The notes beneath the pieces are model-generated. The model was not told the origin of the DNA and did not search any database. It worked only from the letters and a program-made list of their open reading frames with translations. A program made the position numbers and the translations under genes. Below are positions 42,792 through 52,290 of a stretch of 64,000 nucleotides of DNA, one piece after another. Each line of letters begins with the position of its first letter. Position 1 is the stretch's first letter. The DNA comes from Phycisphaerae bacterium (GTDB lineage Bacteria > Planctomycetota > Phycisphaerae > UBA1845 > Fen-1342): NCBI GenBank assembly GCA_030428945.1, contig JAUIEC010000007.1, positions 227,705 through 291,704 of the forward strand, read 5' to 3'.

Positions 42792-44035
42792 GGTGCTTGC
42801 TCCTGGTACCAGCGACGCCAGGCTTCGGCGTCAAACCCAAAGTTCTGTCCGGTGATCGCCTTCAGCGCATCCAGCACATCGGTTCGATACATCGTCACGT
42901 TGTGCCGTTCGTAGCGGTTGGGCTCGAACACGCCGACCGCCATCTTCGAACGGTCCACACCCAGCGCCGGCGTCACGCTCAAGGCCTGCCCGCCGACGGA
43001 GATGCTCGTGTTGCGGCTGAACGTGGCCGGGTAGGCCCCGAAGTAGCGCTGCACCGGCACTTCGATCAGCTTGTTCCGCCGGGCGGTCAGCACCCGGATC
43101 AGTTCCGGCACGGCGCCCGGATCCCGCAGCACCTGCAGGGCCTGCGATGCGTTCTTGATCAGCACGTCGCTGTCGCTCTTGAGCGCCTCGCGGACCTGCT
43201 GCGGCACCCGCGGATCACCGCCCCGCGCCAGCACACCGAGCGCCCTCCGCCGCACCTGGCTGCTGCCGTCAACCAGCGCGATCGCGGTCAGGTTCAGGAT
43301 CGCCTCGTCCTCGGCAAACTGGCCGAGCACCTCGACCAGCAGCGACCGCGTCGCCACGTTGCCGTCACTCAGCACCTGCGTCAGCGGCAGGATCGCCAGC
43401 GGGTCGGTGATCGCCAGGATCCGCTCGCGGCCACGCGCGTGAATCCGGCTGACGCCCGCGTCCAGCATGTTCGACTTGATCGCCCGGATCCGCCGCGCCC
43501 AGTCGCCCTGGATCGCCCGCACGCTCTCCCGGTGCGCCGCCTCCGCCTCGGCCACCGGGTCGACCGGCGGTTCCGCGGGGCGCGAGGTCGGGCGACTGCC
43601 GTCAACCCAGACGTCCCCCACCTTGACGTACCCCAGGGCCGCCCGGGCCCCGGCATGGTTCGTGTCGAGTTCGAGCACCCGCTCCAGGTGCCGGCGACGC
43701 TCCGCCTGCATCTCGTGGGTCGCGCACCACTCCGCCAGCGCGAACCATCCGGCCGGCGTGTCGCGTTTGGCCTGGGTCGCCTCGAGGCGGCGGTCGTATT
43801 CCTCAAAAGGGGTCTCGCCGGCCTCGATCCGGGCCACGTTCTCGCGGGCCACGAAGACCACGCCGACCAGCGTCCGGATCCGGTATCCGCTCTCCTCGGT
43901 CGCGATGATCTGGCCGCTGACCGTGCCGCCGCGCTTCAGGTGCACGACGTCCGCCCGCACCGGCGCCAGTCCGGCCAGCAGAACGGCGGCGCAGACCCAC
44001 AGCGGGCGACAGGTCCGGAGTTTCGTTGTCTGCAT
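42788..44035 (-). CDS. Secreted HEAT-repeat-like protein of unknown function
   Basis: 415 residues from the ATG at 44035 (GGAGAGA upstream). Signal peptide to about residue 28 (VRA/DVV). An N-terminal beta-hairpin region (DVVHLKRGGTVSGQIIATEESGYRI) resembles the small barrel seen before such repeats in planctomycete proteins. Then come helical HEAT-like pairs (ATRSLLVEVLGQFAEDEAILNL, SSQVRRRALGVLARGGDPRV, DPGAVPELIRVLTARR) and a C-terminal part ending FDAEAWRRWYQEQAP, a block often found at the end of such proteins. Probably a periplasmic binding scaffold. Coupled to the next secreted protein (ATGA), so the two likely act together. Confidence 0.82.
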   Translation of the reverse strand: MQTTKLRTCRPLWVCAAVLLAGLAPVRADVVHLKRGGTVSGQIIATEESGYRIRTLVGVVFVARENVARIEAGETPFEEYDRRLEATQAKRDTPAGWFALAEWCATHEMQAERRRHLERVLELDTNHAGARAALGYVKVGDVWVDGSRPTSRPAEPPVDPVAEAEAAHRESVRAIQGDWARRIRAIKSNMLDAGVSRIHARGRERILAITDPLAILPLTQVLSDGNVATRSLLVEVLGQFAEDEAILNLTAIALVDGSSQVRRRALGVLARGGDPRVPQQVREALKSDSDVLIKNASQALQVLRDPGAVPELIRVLTARRNKLIEVPVQRYFGAYPATFSRNTSISVGGQALSVTPALGVDRSKMAVGVFEPNRYERHNVTMYRTDVLDALKAITGQNFGFDAEAWRRWYQEQAP

Positions 44036-44073
44036 TGCTGGTCTCTCCGCGCAGGCCGGCCGCTGACTGCATA

Positions 44074-44079
44074 ATTGTA
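44074..44079 (-). promoter_or_regulatory. Possible -10 box (TACAAT) for the HEAT-type gene
   Basis: TACAAT on the minus strand, 38 bp before the start codon at 44035. No good -35 is seen at 16-18 bp. The 296-bp divergent gap (44036-44331) shows nothing else. Confidence 0.3.
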
Positions 44080-44331
44080 CCCAGCGCGACAAGCCCTCCT
44101 GTAATCGTAGGGATTTTCCGCCCTGCGCCGAGCAAAAACCACCACCAGCCCGCGCCCGGGACACTTTGGGGGGCGTCGCCCGGGCAGTCTCGACACGCCT
44201 GATGCCGCCCGTTCGGACCGGGAAATCGCCCGCCCGCCCGTTTTTCTGTCAGAAGCCCCCCGCTCACGCGATAGGAGCCCCTGTGAAGACGGGCTCCCAC
44301 CCGTAACTCGAAGCTGCCAAGGAGCAAGCAA

Positions 44332-46131
44332 ATGTCGAACCGTCGCCTGCAGACCCTCGTCCGATTCGCCTTCGCCGCCGGATCGTGTGTGCCCTTCAGC
44401 ACCGCCCTGGCCGACCCCAACACCCCCGCATGGAATCCCGCCCAGATGAACGGCAGCTACGTCCGGAACCAGTTCGATACGCCCGTCGCCCCCGGTGGCT
44501 TCAACGGTGGCCAGAACTTCCAGTCGGCCCACCCCGCCGACTCCATATTCGCCCGCGGCATGCAACTGCTGCAGCGAGATCCCCGCGCGGCCGCCGAGCA
44601 GTTCGGGCAGGCCGCTCGCATGGGCCACCCGATGGCGCAGCTCAATCTCGGCGTGATGTGTTTCAACGGGGAAGGCATGGCCCCGAACCCGGCCGAGGCC
44701 TATGTCTGGTACAGCCTGGCTGCCCGGGGCGGCGTCCAGCAGGCCGTCCAGTATGCCCGTGACGCGGCCGGTCTGCTGAACCCGCAGCAGCGGGCGGCGG
44801 CCGATCAGCGCATTCAGCAGCTTGCCGGCGCCAGCGCCGGGCAGGCGGCGAGCGGGCAGGCCGGCGGCGGCCAGTGGAACGGCGGTCAGCAGGGCAAGAC
44901 CTACGACCAGGCGATGGCCGAACGTCGTGCCTGGGAAGCCCAGCAGCGGCAGCGCGGCTACGGCCCGAACGGGGGCCCCTACCCGCCCAACGGGGTGACC
45001 CCGCCGAACAACAACTTCGGCGGCATGAACCGTCCGACGGGGGCGATGGGCGGCAACCCCGGCGGAAACTTCGGGGCGATGAACGTCCCGAACGGCCACC
45101 CGGGCGGCGGCACGCTGAACGCGACCGGCGGAGCCACCGCCGGCGCCGCGGGTGTGGCCGGGACGGAAGTGTGGGATCTGGGCTTCTTCAAGATGCAGAA
45201 GCCGCGCGGGTGGAAGATGACGGCCGCCGGTCAGGGTGCCGGGTTCTGTTTCCTGGGCGAGGACCCGACGCAGCCGAACCGGCAGTTCTTCCAGTTCGGT
45301 TCGATCGGTCCGGTCTTCCCGAGCGAGGCGGACAAGCAGGCTTTCGGGCAGATCATGCAGTTCAGCCCGCAGCCGGTCGCCTGGCAGCAGATGGCGGTGG
45401 TCAGCCCGCTGGATCCGGCCAACCTGCTGCAGCACTTCGAGCAGATCGCCCGGCACCCGAACACCCAGCAGGCGTTTCCGCGCGTTCCGGTGCCGCAGAA
45501 CCTGCAGATCATCTCGCGTGAGCCGGCCCCGCACATGCTGCCGGACCCGAGCGCGAAGTCGGAACTGCTGCGAGCCCGCTTCCTGCTGAACGGCCAGCCG
45601 TGCGAAGGTGTCTTCTGCATCATCACCAGCATGATCCAGGGCGATGCCGGGATGGGGGTTCCGAGCTACGGCGTGGCGATGATGATGGGCATCACCGCCC
45701 CGGCGGGTGAACTGGCCGGGCTGGAGGGTCCGCTGAACGCGTGCCTGAAGTCGCAGAAGTTCAGCGAGTCGTACATGCAGTCGCAGCGCGCCGCGGCGCA
45801 GGCCGCCCTGAAAGGTGCCCGGGACCGTTCGAACCTGATCGCCGAGACGGGCGACTACGTCCGCAACCTGAGCCAGAAGACCTGGGACTACCAGAACAAG
45901 ATGGGTGACATCGGCCAGCAGCAGTTCACCGATTACATGCGTGGCACCGAGCGGATGTACAACCCCGAGACCGGCGAGATGCTCGAGTTCAACCAGGGCT
46001 TCCACGACGACATCTACAACCTGAACCGCAACCAGTTCGAGATGAACAACCTGCAGCAGGTGCCCTACGACATCAACAACTACAACCGCCTGATGCAGCC
46101 GGCCCTCGACGGCTACCGCGAGATCCGCTGA
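44332..46131 (+). CDS. Secreted Sel1-repeat protein of unknown function
   Basis: 599 residues, ATG with AAGGAG eight bases upstream. Signal peptide to about residue 27 (TALA/DPN). Residues ~70-150 hold Sel1-like units (AAEQFGQAARMGHPMAQLNLG, PAEAYVWYSLAARGG). A Gly/Asn/Pro-rich linker (~160-275) leads to a globular C-terminal domain of ~320 residues (EVWDLGFFKMQKPRGWKM, FCFLGEDPTQPNRQFFQFG), then a Tyr/Asn/Gln-rich tail. No catalytic motif recognised. It is read alone and divergently from the HEAT-type gene. Confidence 0.82.
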   Translation: MSNRRLQTLVRFAFAAGSCVPFSTALADPNTPAWNPAQMNGSYVRNQFDTPVAPGGFNGGQNFQSAHPADSIFARGMQLLQRDPRAAAEQFGQAARMGHPMAQLNLGVMCFNGEGMAPNPAEAYVWYSLAARGGVQQAVQYARDAAGLLNPQQRAAADQRIQQLAGASAGQAASGQAGGGQWNGGQQGKTYDQAMAERRAWEAQQRQRGYGPNGGPYPPNGVTPPNNNFGGMNRPTGAMGGNPGGNFGAMNVPNGHPGGGTLNATGGATAGAAGVAGTEVWDLGFFKMQKPRGWKMTAAGQGAGFCFLGEDPTQPNRQFFQFGSIGPVFPSEADKQAFGQIMQFSPQPVAWQQMAVVSPLDPANLLQHFEQIARHPNTQQAFPRVPVPQNLQIISREPAPHMLPDPSAKSELLRARFLLNGQPCEGVFCIITSMIQGDAGMGVPSYGVAMMMGITAPAGELAGLEGPLNACLKSQKFSESYMQSQRAAAQAALKGARDRSNLIAETGDYVRNLSQKTWDYQNKMGDIGQQQFTDYMRGTERMYNPETGEMLEFNQGFHDDIYNLNRNQFEMNNLQQVPYDINNYNRLMQPALDGYREIR

Positions 46132-46368
46132 TCGGAGAGAGGACGCGGGAGTGCAGGCAGCCAGCCCGCCATCCGCCACGCGTCCGGCCCGGGGCGGTCG
46201 ACCAGCACGGTCGGCCGCCCTCGTTTCGTTCCCCCCACGGCCGGTGTCCGCGTCCGGTCCGGTCGGCTCAATTCCCACCCGGTTCCCCGCCGCCGCAGCC
46301 CGAATCCGCCGTCCGTCCGCGAATATCGCCCCGCAACGCCCCCTCGGAGGGGCCCCGGTGGACGGGGG

Positions 46369-46396
46369 TTGCCTTTCCTTCCGAATGTGGTACGAT
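46369..46396 (+). promoter_or_regulatory. Promoter of tRNA-Pro
   Basis: TTGCCT (46369-46374) and TACGAT (46391-46396) are 16 bp apart and lie about 35 bp before the tRNA. Confidence 0.6.
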
Positions 46397-46429
46397 TCCT
46401 CGTCCGGTTCCCAGACCGGGGACCGACCA

Positions 46430-46504
46430 CGGGGCGTGGCTCAGTCTGGCTAGAGCGCTGCGTTCGGGACGCAGAGGTCGCTGGTTCGAATCCAGTCGCC
46501 CCGA
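46430..46504 (+). tRNA. tRNA-Pro (anticodon CGG)
   Basis: Acceptor arms CGGGGCG and CGCCCCG pair fully, with discriminator A46504. The anticodon stem CTGCG/CGCAG encloses loop TTCGGGA, giving anticodon CGG, which reads CCG proline codons. The T-arm CTGG-TTCGAAT-CCAG is canonical. CCA is not encoded. The 715-bp space between the Sel1 gene and the big lipoprotein (46132-46846) otherwise shows no gene. Confidence 0.95.
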
Positions 46505-46846
46505 CATACCTGACGAACGAGAGTCCGCTGACGGAACTTCGTTCGCGTCGAACGCCCGTTTCTCGCTGCATTGCGGCGGTTGCGGGCGTTTGTCTTTCCC
46601 GTCGCCGTCCCGCCCTGCGCATCCCGACGGACCGCCCCCGCCCTCACAGAACCTAACTGTCGACATATTCTTTGCTTACAGGCACAGCCCCCTGTCCTGA
46701 CACCGCGCGGACTCCCGCGATCGACACGGGCGTCCACGGAAACCGCAGTTTTTTGCCGGACAGCCCGCCGGCCGGTTCGGTTTACCCCTGCGACGAGCGG
46801 CACCGGATCGCTCCATTCAGGGAACCAGGACACGGGAGTCGGCAGC

Positions 46847-49800
46847 ATGCGGTTGGAACAGGAAAGACGCGAAGTTCGCGGAACCGGTGAGGTTGAACAA
46901 CAGGCCCCCCAGCGGAATCGCCTCAGGCGGATGCTGGCGGGGGTGAGCACGCTGGCCGTCCTCGGTCTGGGCGGGTGTCCGCAGCCTGGCGACGCCGGGG
47001 CGGACACGCTGCCGGTGGCGGTCGAGTCGGGGCCGACGACCAAGGACGGCCCGCTGCAGGTGCTGTCGGTCAACCCGACAGTCGGAACGACGGACGGCGA
47101 CCGGGTTGCGCTGCTGCGCGGCCGCGGGTTCGTACCCGGCATGACGGTCACCTTCGGCGAGCAGGCGTCGAGCCAGGTCACGTTCATCAGCGACTCGATG
47201 GCCACCGCCCTGGTACCGCCGCACCAGGCGGGAGCGGTCGATGTCGGCATCGTCGCCGACATCTCCGGCCAGCAGCACCAGGTCCGCCTGGACAACAGCT
47301 TCACTTTCATGATCCCGCCCGATGATGACGGAACCGACACCGACGGGGACGGGCTGACCGACGTGCAGGAGCAACTGGTCGGCTACAGCATCCGGGTGGA
47401 CTACTTCGGCCTGGGGATGAACCCCGCCCACCTGACCAAGTACGACGTCAACAGCGACCCGCTCAATCCGGACACCGATGGCGACGGCCTCGACGACGCG
47501 GCCGAGTTCTTCGCCAACACCGACCCCCGCAACGTCGACACCGACACGGACGGGCTGTGGGACTCGGAAGAGGCGACCCGCTGGCTGACGAGCCCGATCT
47601 CGGTCGACTCCGACGGCGACGCGCGGGCGGCGGATCCGTCGACGGACCGCAGCACGATCCCCCCGGTCTTCGATCTGTTCGACGGACTCGAACTGTACAC
47701 GCCGGCCGAACTGGCCAAGGCGCCGGGGGACCGCGGGCCGCTGAAGCTCGCGGCCACTTCGCCGACGCTGGACGACACGGACGGTGACGGTGTCAGCGAC
47801 TTCGAGGAGATCGACACGCCGGTTCGCACGCCGCTGCTGGCCGACATGCCGCAGTTGCAGTTCGAAATCGTCGATGATCTGGATGTCCGCCTGGACGTCG
47901 AGTACGCGGAGGAACTCGGCGTGACGACGGCGTTCGAAACGTCGCTGGCCAGGGCGGATTCGCAGACCGATTCCCGTTCGCGGTCCAACACCGTTTCGGC
48001 CAGCGTGACCGTCGGCGGCAACTTCGAGTTCAACCCCTTCAAGCTCGCCAGCGCCTCGGTCGAGGTGACCGGTGGCTACGAGAACAGTTGGGAGACGACG
48101 GTCGAGTCGAGCGTGCAGTCCGAACGAACCCTGGCCGCGTTGCAGGAAAATGCCCGGACGAAGACCGAGACGGCCGCCAGCGGTTCGATTGCCGCCGGGG
48201 TCCGGGTCACCAATGTCGGCAACATCACCGTGCAGGTGGTCGACCTGGCGCACACGGTGCGGCAGTGGGCGCCGAATGACGATCCGAACACGGGCAGCAC
48301 CAGCGCCGGTTCGTACACCGCGCTCGCGTCGCTCGCGCCGGACCTCGGCCCGGGCCTGACGCTGGCACCCGGGGCGGACTCGGGCGTGCTGCTGGCATCG
48401 GCCGAGGACCTGAACGCCGATCGCATCAAGGCGCTGCTGGCCCGCCCCGACACGCTGCAGGTCGAGCCGGCCGTGTACGAACTGGTCAACGACAAGGGCA
48501 TCAACTTCGCGTTCGTCGACGAGGTCACGCAGGCCCGGACGGCCCGCCTGAGCATCGACTTCGGTGACGGGCGTTTCGAGGAGTACCGCATCGCGACGAA
48601 CGTCGACCGCAACCTCGACGCGTCGCTGGCGGGCATCCCGCTCAGCAAGGCCCTCGACCTGACGGTCGGCGCCGGCAACTGGGCGACCGAGCAGGTCATC
48701 CACCCGTGCGGCCCGGCCACCTCGGACGTGGTCGTCAACGGCAGCTTCGAGAGCCCGGCCTCGGTCGGACAGTTCCCCGCGAACTGGGGCCAGCGGCTGG
48801 TCAACTCGAGCGACACGGCCCTGTCGATCCTGACGTTCGAGTCGCCGGACATTCCGGCGCCGCTTGGCTCGCAGTGGGCCCGCTTCCACCTCGAAGCGAC
48901 CAGCCCGACGAACTCGGGCGAAGCGGTCGGCCTCTACCAGCAGGTCGGTGTCAGCGGCAACAGCACGACCGGGTTCGTCTACCAGATGACCGTTCGGCCG
49001 CACGCGCCGGAGGAGGGCGAGGGCGACTACCTGGTCGCGCTGTGGCGGGGCGTTCCCGGTGCGAGCGGATCGGTCCTGCTGGACTCGGACGCGTACACCT
49101 ACGACACCGTCCTCGGGGGTGTCGAGACGATCAGCGGGCAGATGTTCGCGCCGGCCTCGACCGGTGGCGAGCCGATCTACCTGGAGATCCAGGCCGAGTC
49201 GCACTACCGCCCGTACCAGACGTTCTGGGGACTGCTGATCGATGACGTGCAGGTCAACCCGAGCAGCGACCCGGATGCCGAATCGGTCGAGATGTTCTCG
49301 TTCATCCGCGACGTCGCGATGGACATGGACACGCCGCGGTTCTGGTCGGTGTTCGTCTCCGGCGCGCAGATCGACGCGACCGACCTCGACAGCCTGACGC
49401 TCCGCAACGGCGACACCGTGCTGGTCGCCCTCAGCCGCGACCTCGACCAGGACGGCCTGTTCGCCGCGCAGGAACAGCAGTACGGCTCGTCCGACGAACT
49501 GGCCGACACCGACGGCGACGGGCTGACCGATGCCGAAGAGGCCGCCCGCAGCTACCGGCTGAACCTGTGCGACGAGTACGACGGCGGCTGGAACGTCATC
49601 GCGACGACCCGCGACGGCGACGTGGCCTACCGGGCCTATTCGGACCCGCGCCGCGTCGATGCCGACCAGGACAACCTGAGCGACCTGCAGGAACGGACCC
49701 TCGGGACCGACCCCGGCAACGCCGACACCGACGGCGACGGACTGCAGGACGATGTCGACGCCAACCCGCTGGTGGCCGCGAAGATCCTGTACGTCGATGC

Positions 49801-51475
49801 TTCCGTGTCGGGTGGCGATGGTCTCTCGTGGAGCACGGCCTACGACGACCTGGGCGCCGCGCTGAGCGACGCCGACGCGCGCAACGGTGATGGTCAGCCC
49901 GGCAACGACGTTTCCGAGGTGTGGGTCGCGGCCGGCGGCTACACGCTGCAGTCGCAGGTGCTGCCGCGCAGCACGGCGGTCTACGGCGGTTTCTCGGGCG
50001 GCGAGACGCGGCGTTCGCAGCGGCTGCTGAGTGCGACGGCGAACGGAACGGTGATCGGCCCGAACGGCGTGTTCCCGCTGTTCTCGGAGACGCGCAACAA
50101 CGTGACCTGCCGGATCGACGGCTTCACGCTGATCGGCTCGGACGATCGGGCCTTCCACATCACCGGCAACAACCACGACGTGACGATCGCCAACTGTTCG
50201 CTGGCCGAGCACACCGCGCAGCCGGACAGCGCCCCCCTGGCCGGTCACGTCGGCGGCGCGATCTACGCCGCCAGCGACACCAGTCGGCTGACGATCGACG
50301 GGTGTGTCATTCAGAACAACGTCGTCGAGTCCACGCCGGATGACCGCGCCTGGGCCCTCGGCGGAGCCGTGTACTGCCGGCTGGAGCGCCTGGCGATCCG
50401 CGGTACGAGCTTCTACAACAACCGGGTGATCAACAATGCGATCCTGAGTCCGGCCACCCTTGAACTGCATCACGGCTGGGGCGGCGCGATCGCCGTCGCG
50501 GGCTCCACGGACGCCACCTTCGAGGACTGCGACTTCCGCGCCAACGCCGTGACGACGGACGATGACGTCGATGCGTTCGGCTGGGAGGCGGAACTCGGCG
50601 GCGGCGCGGTCGCGCTCCGCGATGGCACGGCCCGCCTCACGAACTGCCGCTTCGACGACAACTTCATCCGCAACGACGCCGGATACGCCTACACCTTCAG
50701 CGAGATCCGCGGGGGCGGCGCCGTGCTGGTGACGCTGGCGGACGCGAGCTTCGAGAACTGCGTCTTCCGCCGCAACACGGCCCAGGCGTTCGGCGGTGCC
50801 GTGCACGTCAAGGAAAGCGGACGGGCCCGCATCGTGGGCTGCTCGTTCTACGGCAACCAGAGCGTCCCGGCCGGCGATCCCACCGACGCCCTGGCCTGGA
50901 CCGACCCCGCCGGAATCGGTGACCGCTGGAATCACTTCGCGATCGGGGCCGCGATCGGTTCGAGCGGCGAGACGTACGTCGCCAACACGGTCTGCTGGAA
51001 CAACACCGGCGTCGCGCAGGTGGCCTCGAACCCGAACTTCGGCAACATCGTCGCGACCTGGGGACTGGAGCAGCAGGTCGCAACCCGGCCGGGCATCATC
51101 ACCACCCCCGGCAGCGAACTGACGCTGGCGGCCGGGACGCTGACGCTGGATCACTGCGCGATCAACACGCTCAGTGCGGCCAGTGTCAACAACGGCTTGA
51201 CCCTTTCGCCGCTGGCGGCGGCCGTGACGGTTGCCTTCGGCAACATCACCCCGGTGGATCCGGGCTTTGTCGCGGCGGACAACGCCGACCTGCGTCTGAC
51301 GGCCGAGTCGCCGCTGATCGACGCGGGTGAGGTTCTGCTGGACGTCAACCCGTTCGAGGCCGGCCTGCAGTTGCTGGCGTCGGTCGACTTCCTCGGCGTG
51401 ACGCGGATCGTCGACGGCAACGGGGACGGCGACGCCCGGGTCGACATCGGCGCGTACGAGTACCAGTCCGAGTAG
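46847..51475 (+). CDS. Giant lipoprotein with anthrax protective-antigen-like core and C-terminal beta-helix
   Basis: 1542 residues from the ATG at 46847 (GGGAG upstream). A basic leader and lipobox LGGC (Cys44) make it a lipoprotein. Residues ~70-155 are an IPT/TIG domain. Residues ~160-322 carry Ca-binding repeats; DTDGDGLTDVQEQLVGYSI (164-182) parallels the PA Ca-site (DTDNDGIPDSLEVNGYTV). Residues ~338-610 resemble PA domains 2-3: a Ser/Thr-rich alternating stretch (SQTDSRSRSNTVSASVTVGG, 372-391), SERTLAALQENARTKTETAA, VTNVGNITVQV, and ARLSIDFG plus LSKALDLTVG. Then a CBM-like domain (~630-790), more TSP3 repeats (~850-975), and from ~979 a right-handed beta-helix (KILYVDASVSGG, WVAAGGYTL). 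No enzymatic partner is adjacent. Confidence 0.85.
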   Translation: MRLEQERREVRGTGEVEQQAPQRNRLRRMLAGVSTLAVLGLGGCPQPGDAGADTLPVAVESGPTTKDGPLQVLSVNPTVGTTDGDRVALLRGRGFVPGMTVTFGEQASSQVTFISDSMATALVPPHQAGAVDVGIVADISGQQHQVRLDNSFTFMIPPDDDGTDTDGDGLTDVQEQLVGYSIRVDYFGLGMNPAHLTKYDVNSDPLNPDTDGDGLDDAAEFFANTDPRNVDTDTDGLWDSEEATRWLTSPISVDSDGDARAADPSTDRSTIPPVFDLFDGLELYTPAELAKAPGDRGPLKLAATSPTLDDTDGDGVSDFEEIDTPVRTPLLADMPQLQFEIVDDLDVRLDVEYAEELGVTTAFETSLARADSQTDSRSRSNTVSASVTVGGNFEFNPFKLASASVEVTGGYENSWETTVESSVQSERTLAALQENARTKTETAASGSIAAGVRVTNVGNITVQVVDLAHTVRQWAPNDDPNTGSTSAGSYTALASLAPDLGPGLTLAPGADSGVLLASAEDLNADRIKALLARPDTLQVEPAVYELVNDKGINFAFVDEVTQARTARLSIDFGDGRFEEYRIATNVDRNLDASLAGIPLSKALDLTVGAGNWATEQVIHPCGPATSDVVVNGSFESPASVGQFPANWGQRLVNSSDTALSILTFESPDIPAPLGSQWARFHLEATSPTNSGEAVGLYQQVGVSGNSTTGFVYQMTVRPHAPEEGEGDYLVALWRGVPGASGSVLLDSDAYTYDTVLGGVETISGQMFAPASTGGEPIYLEIQAESHYRPYQTFWGLLIDDVQVNPSSDPDAESVEMFSFIRDVAMDMDTPRFWSVFVSGAQIDATDLDSLTLRNGDTVLVALSRDLDQDGLFAAQEQQYGSSDELADTDGDGLTDAEEAARSYRLNLCDEYDGGWNVIATTRDGDVAYRAYSDPRRVDADQDNLSDLQERTLGTDPGNADTDGDGLQDDVDANPLVAAKILYVDASVSGGDGLSWSTAYDDLGAALSDADARNGDGQPGNDVSEVWVAAGGYTLQSQVLPRSTAVYGGFSGGETRRSQRLLSATANGTVIGPNGVFPLFSETRNNVTCRIDGFTLIGSDDRAFHITGNNHDVTIANCSLAEHTAQPDSAPLAGHVGGAIYAASDTSRLTIDGCVIQNNVVESTPDDRAWALGGAVYCRLERLAIRGTSFYNNRVINNAILSPATLELHHGWGGAIAVAGSTDATFEDCDFRANAVTTDDDVDAFGWEAELGGGAVALRDGTARLTNCRFDDNFIRNDAGYAYTFSEIRGGGAVLVTLADASFENCVFRRNTAQAFGGAVHVKESGRARIVGCSFYGNQSVPAGDPTDALAWTDPAGIGDRWNHFAIGAAIGSSGETYVANTVCWNNTGVAQVASNPNFGNIVATWGLEQQVATRPGIITTPGSELTLAAGTLTLDHCAINTLSAASVNNGLTLSPLAAAVTVAFGNITPVDPGFVAADNADLRLTAESPLIDAGEVLLDVNPFEAGLQLLASVDFLGVTRIVDGNGDGDARVDIGAYEYQSE

Positions 51476-51547
51476 GGCTCGGCTGATCCCGTGTTGCCGC
51501 CCGCCGCGGCCGTGAGTCGGATGGCTCGCGGTCGCGGTTTTGTTTCG

Positions 51548-51590
51548 AGGGAACAGGGAACAGGGAACGGGGAACGGGGAACAGGGAATT
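51548..51590. repeat. Heptamer repeat (GGGAACA/GGGAACG)
   Basis: About six tandem units after the giant lipoprotein gene. It resembles the GGGAGC octamers but with 7-bp period. The rest of the 51476-51748 gap shows nothing. Confidence 0.7.
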
Positions 51591-51748
51591 GTGGCGTCGG
51601 CGTCTCGCCGGCGCGAGACAAGAACAGGGGCGACACGCGCGTGGCGGGCCCGTCCCGCGCTATCTGCGGGGGCACCACCGTCGCGTCCTCCGATCGGGTA
51701 TCCTGCCCGCAGACCGCGATCCAACAGACACCGGAAGAGGACGCCTCC

Positions 51749-52177
51749 ATGCCGCCATCGACGATCATCCCCACGCTCCGGTACGCCGACGCCGTCCGCA
51801 TGACGGCATGGCTCTGCGACACGTTCGGCTTTGCCCGGCACCTGGTTGTTGAGGACGGCGCGGGCGGCATCGCCCATGCCCAACTGACGCTCGGCAGCGG
51901 CATGATCATGCTCGGCAGCGAACGGGATGATGAACTCGGCCGGGTCCAGGCCGGCCCGAAACGGCTTGGCGGCACGACGCAGTCGGCGTACGTCGTGCTC
52001 GACCGCGACGAACAGGTCGACGCACTCTGCACCCGGGCACGGACGGCCGGCGCCGAAATCATCATCGAACCCTTCGAGCCGGACTACGGCGGCCGGAGCT
52101 TCTCCTGCCGCGACCCCGAGGGTCACCTGTGGCACTTCGGCAGCTACGACCCGTGGGCCGGGAGTGAGGCGCAATAG
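51749..52177 (+). CDS. VOC-superfamily (glyoxalase/bleomycin-resistance-like) protein
   Basis: 142 residues from the ATG at 51749. The fold is visible as two beta-alpha-beta-beta-beta units: IIPTLRYADAVRMTAWLCDTFGF opens the first, and AYVVLDRDEQVDALCTRARTAGAEI followed by YGGRSFSCRDPEGHLWHFGSY closes the second, with Glu of DPEGH as likely metal ligand. Similar to the small 'PhnB/YkcA-like' members; the substrate is unknown. It converges with the kinase gene; a CCCGCGG/CCGCGGG hairpin without T-run lies at 52224-52242 between them. Confidence 0.88.
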   Translation: MPPSTIIPTLRYADAVRMTAWLCDTFGFARHLVVEDGAGGIAHAQLTLGSGMIMLGSERDDELGRVQAGPKRLGGTTQSAYVVLDRDEQVDALCTRARTAGAEIIIEPFEPDYGGRSFSCRDPEGHLWHFGSYDPWAGSEAQ

Positions 52178-52290
52178 CAACGGGAAGCGACAGCCGCGTC
52201 ACATCCCCCGTATCGGCCCGCCTCCCGCGGTCCATCCGCGGGCCGGGAAGACCGTGGCGGTCGGGCGCGGACGCGGAGAGGTGGCTTGCC

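Noticed and set aside
43936..46278. Minus-strand open frame of 780 residues
   Set aside because: Antisense of the Sel1-repeat gene, which has a signal peptide and a good ribosome site.
46430..46504. tRNA-Pro as an integration site for a mobile island carrying the giant lipoprotein
   Set aside because: No integrase gene and no second copy of the tRNA 3' end is seen in the window, and GC content does not change.
46817..52180. Minus-strand open frame of 1787 residues
   Set aside because: Antisense of the protective-antigen-like lipoprotein. Its sequence is Arg/Val/Gly-rich without domains.
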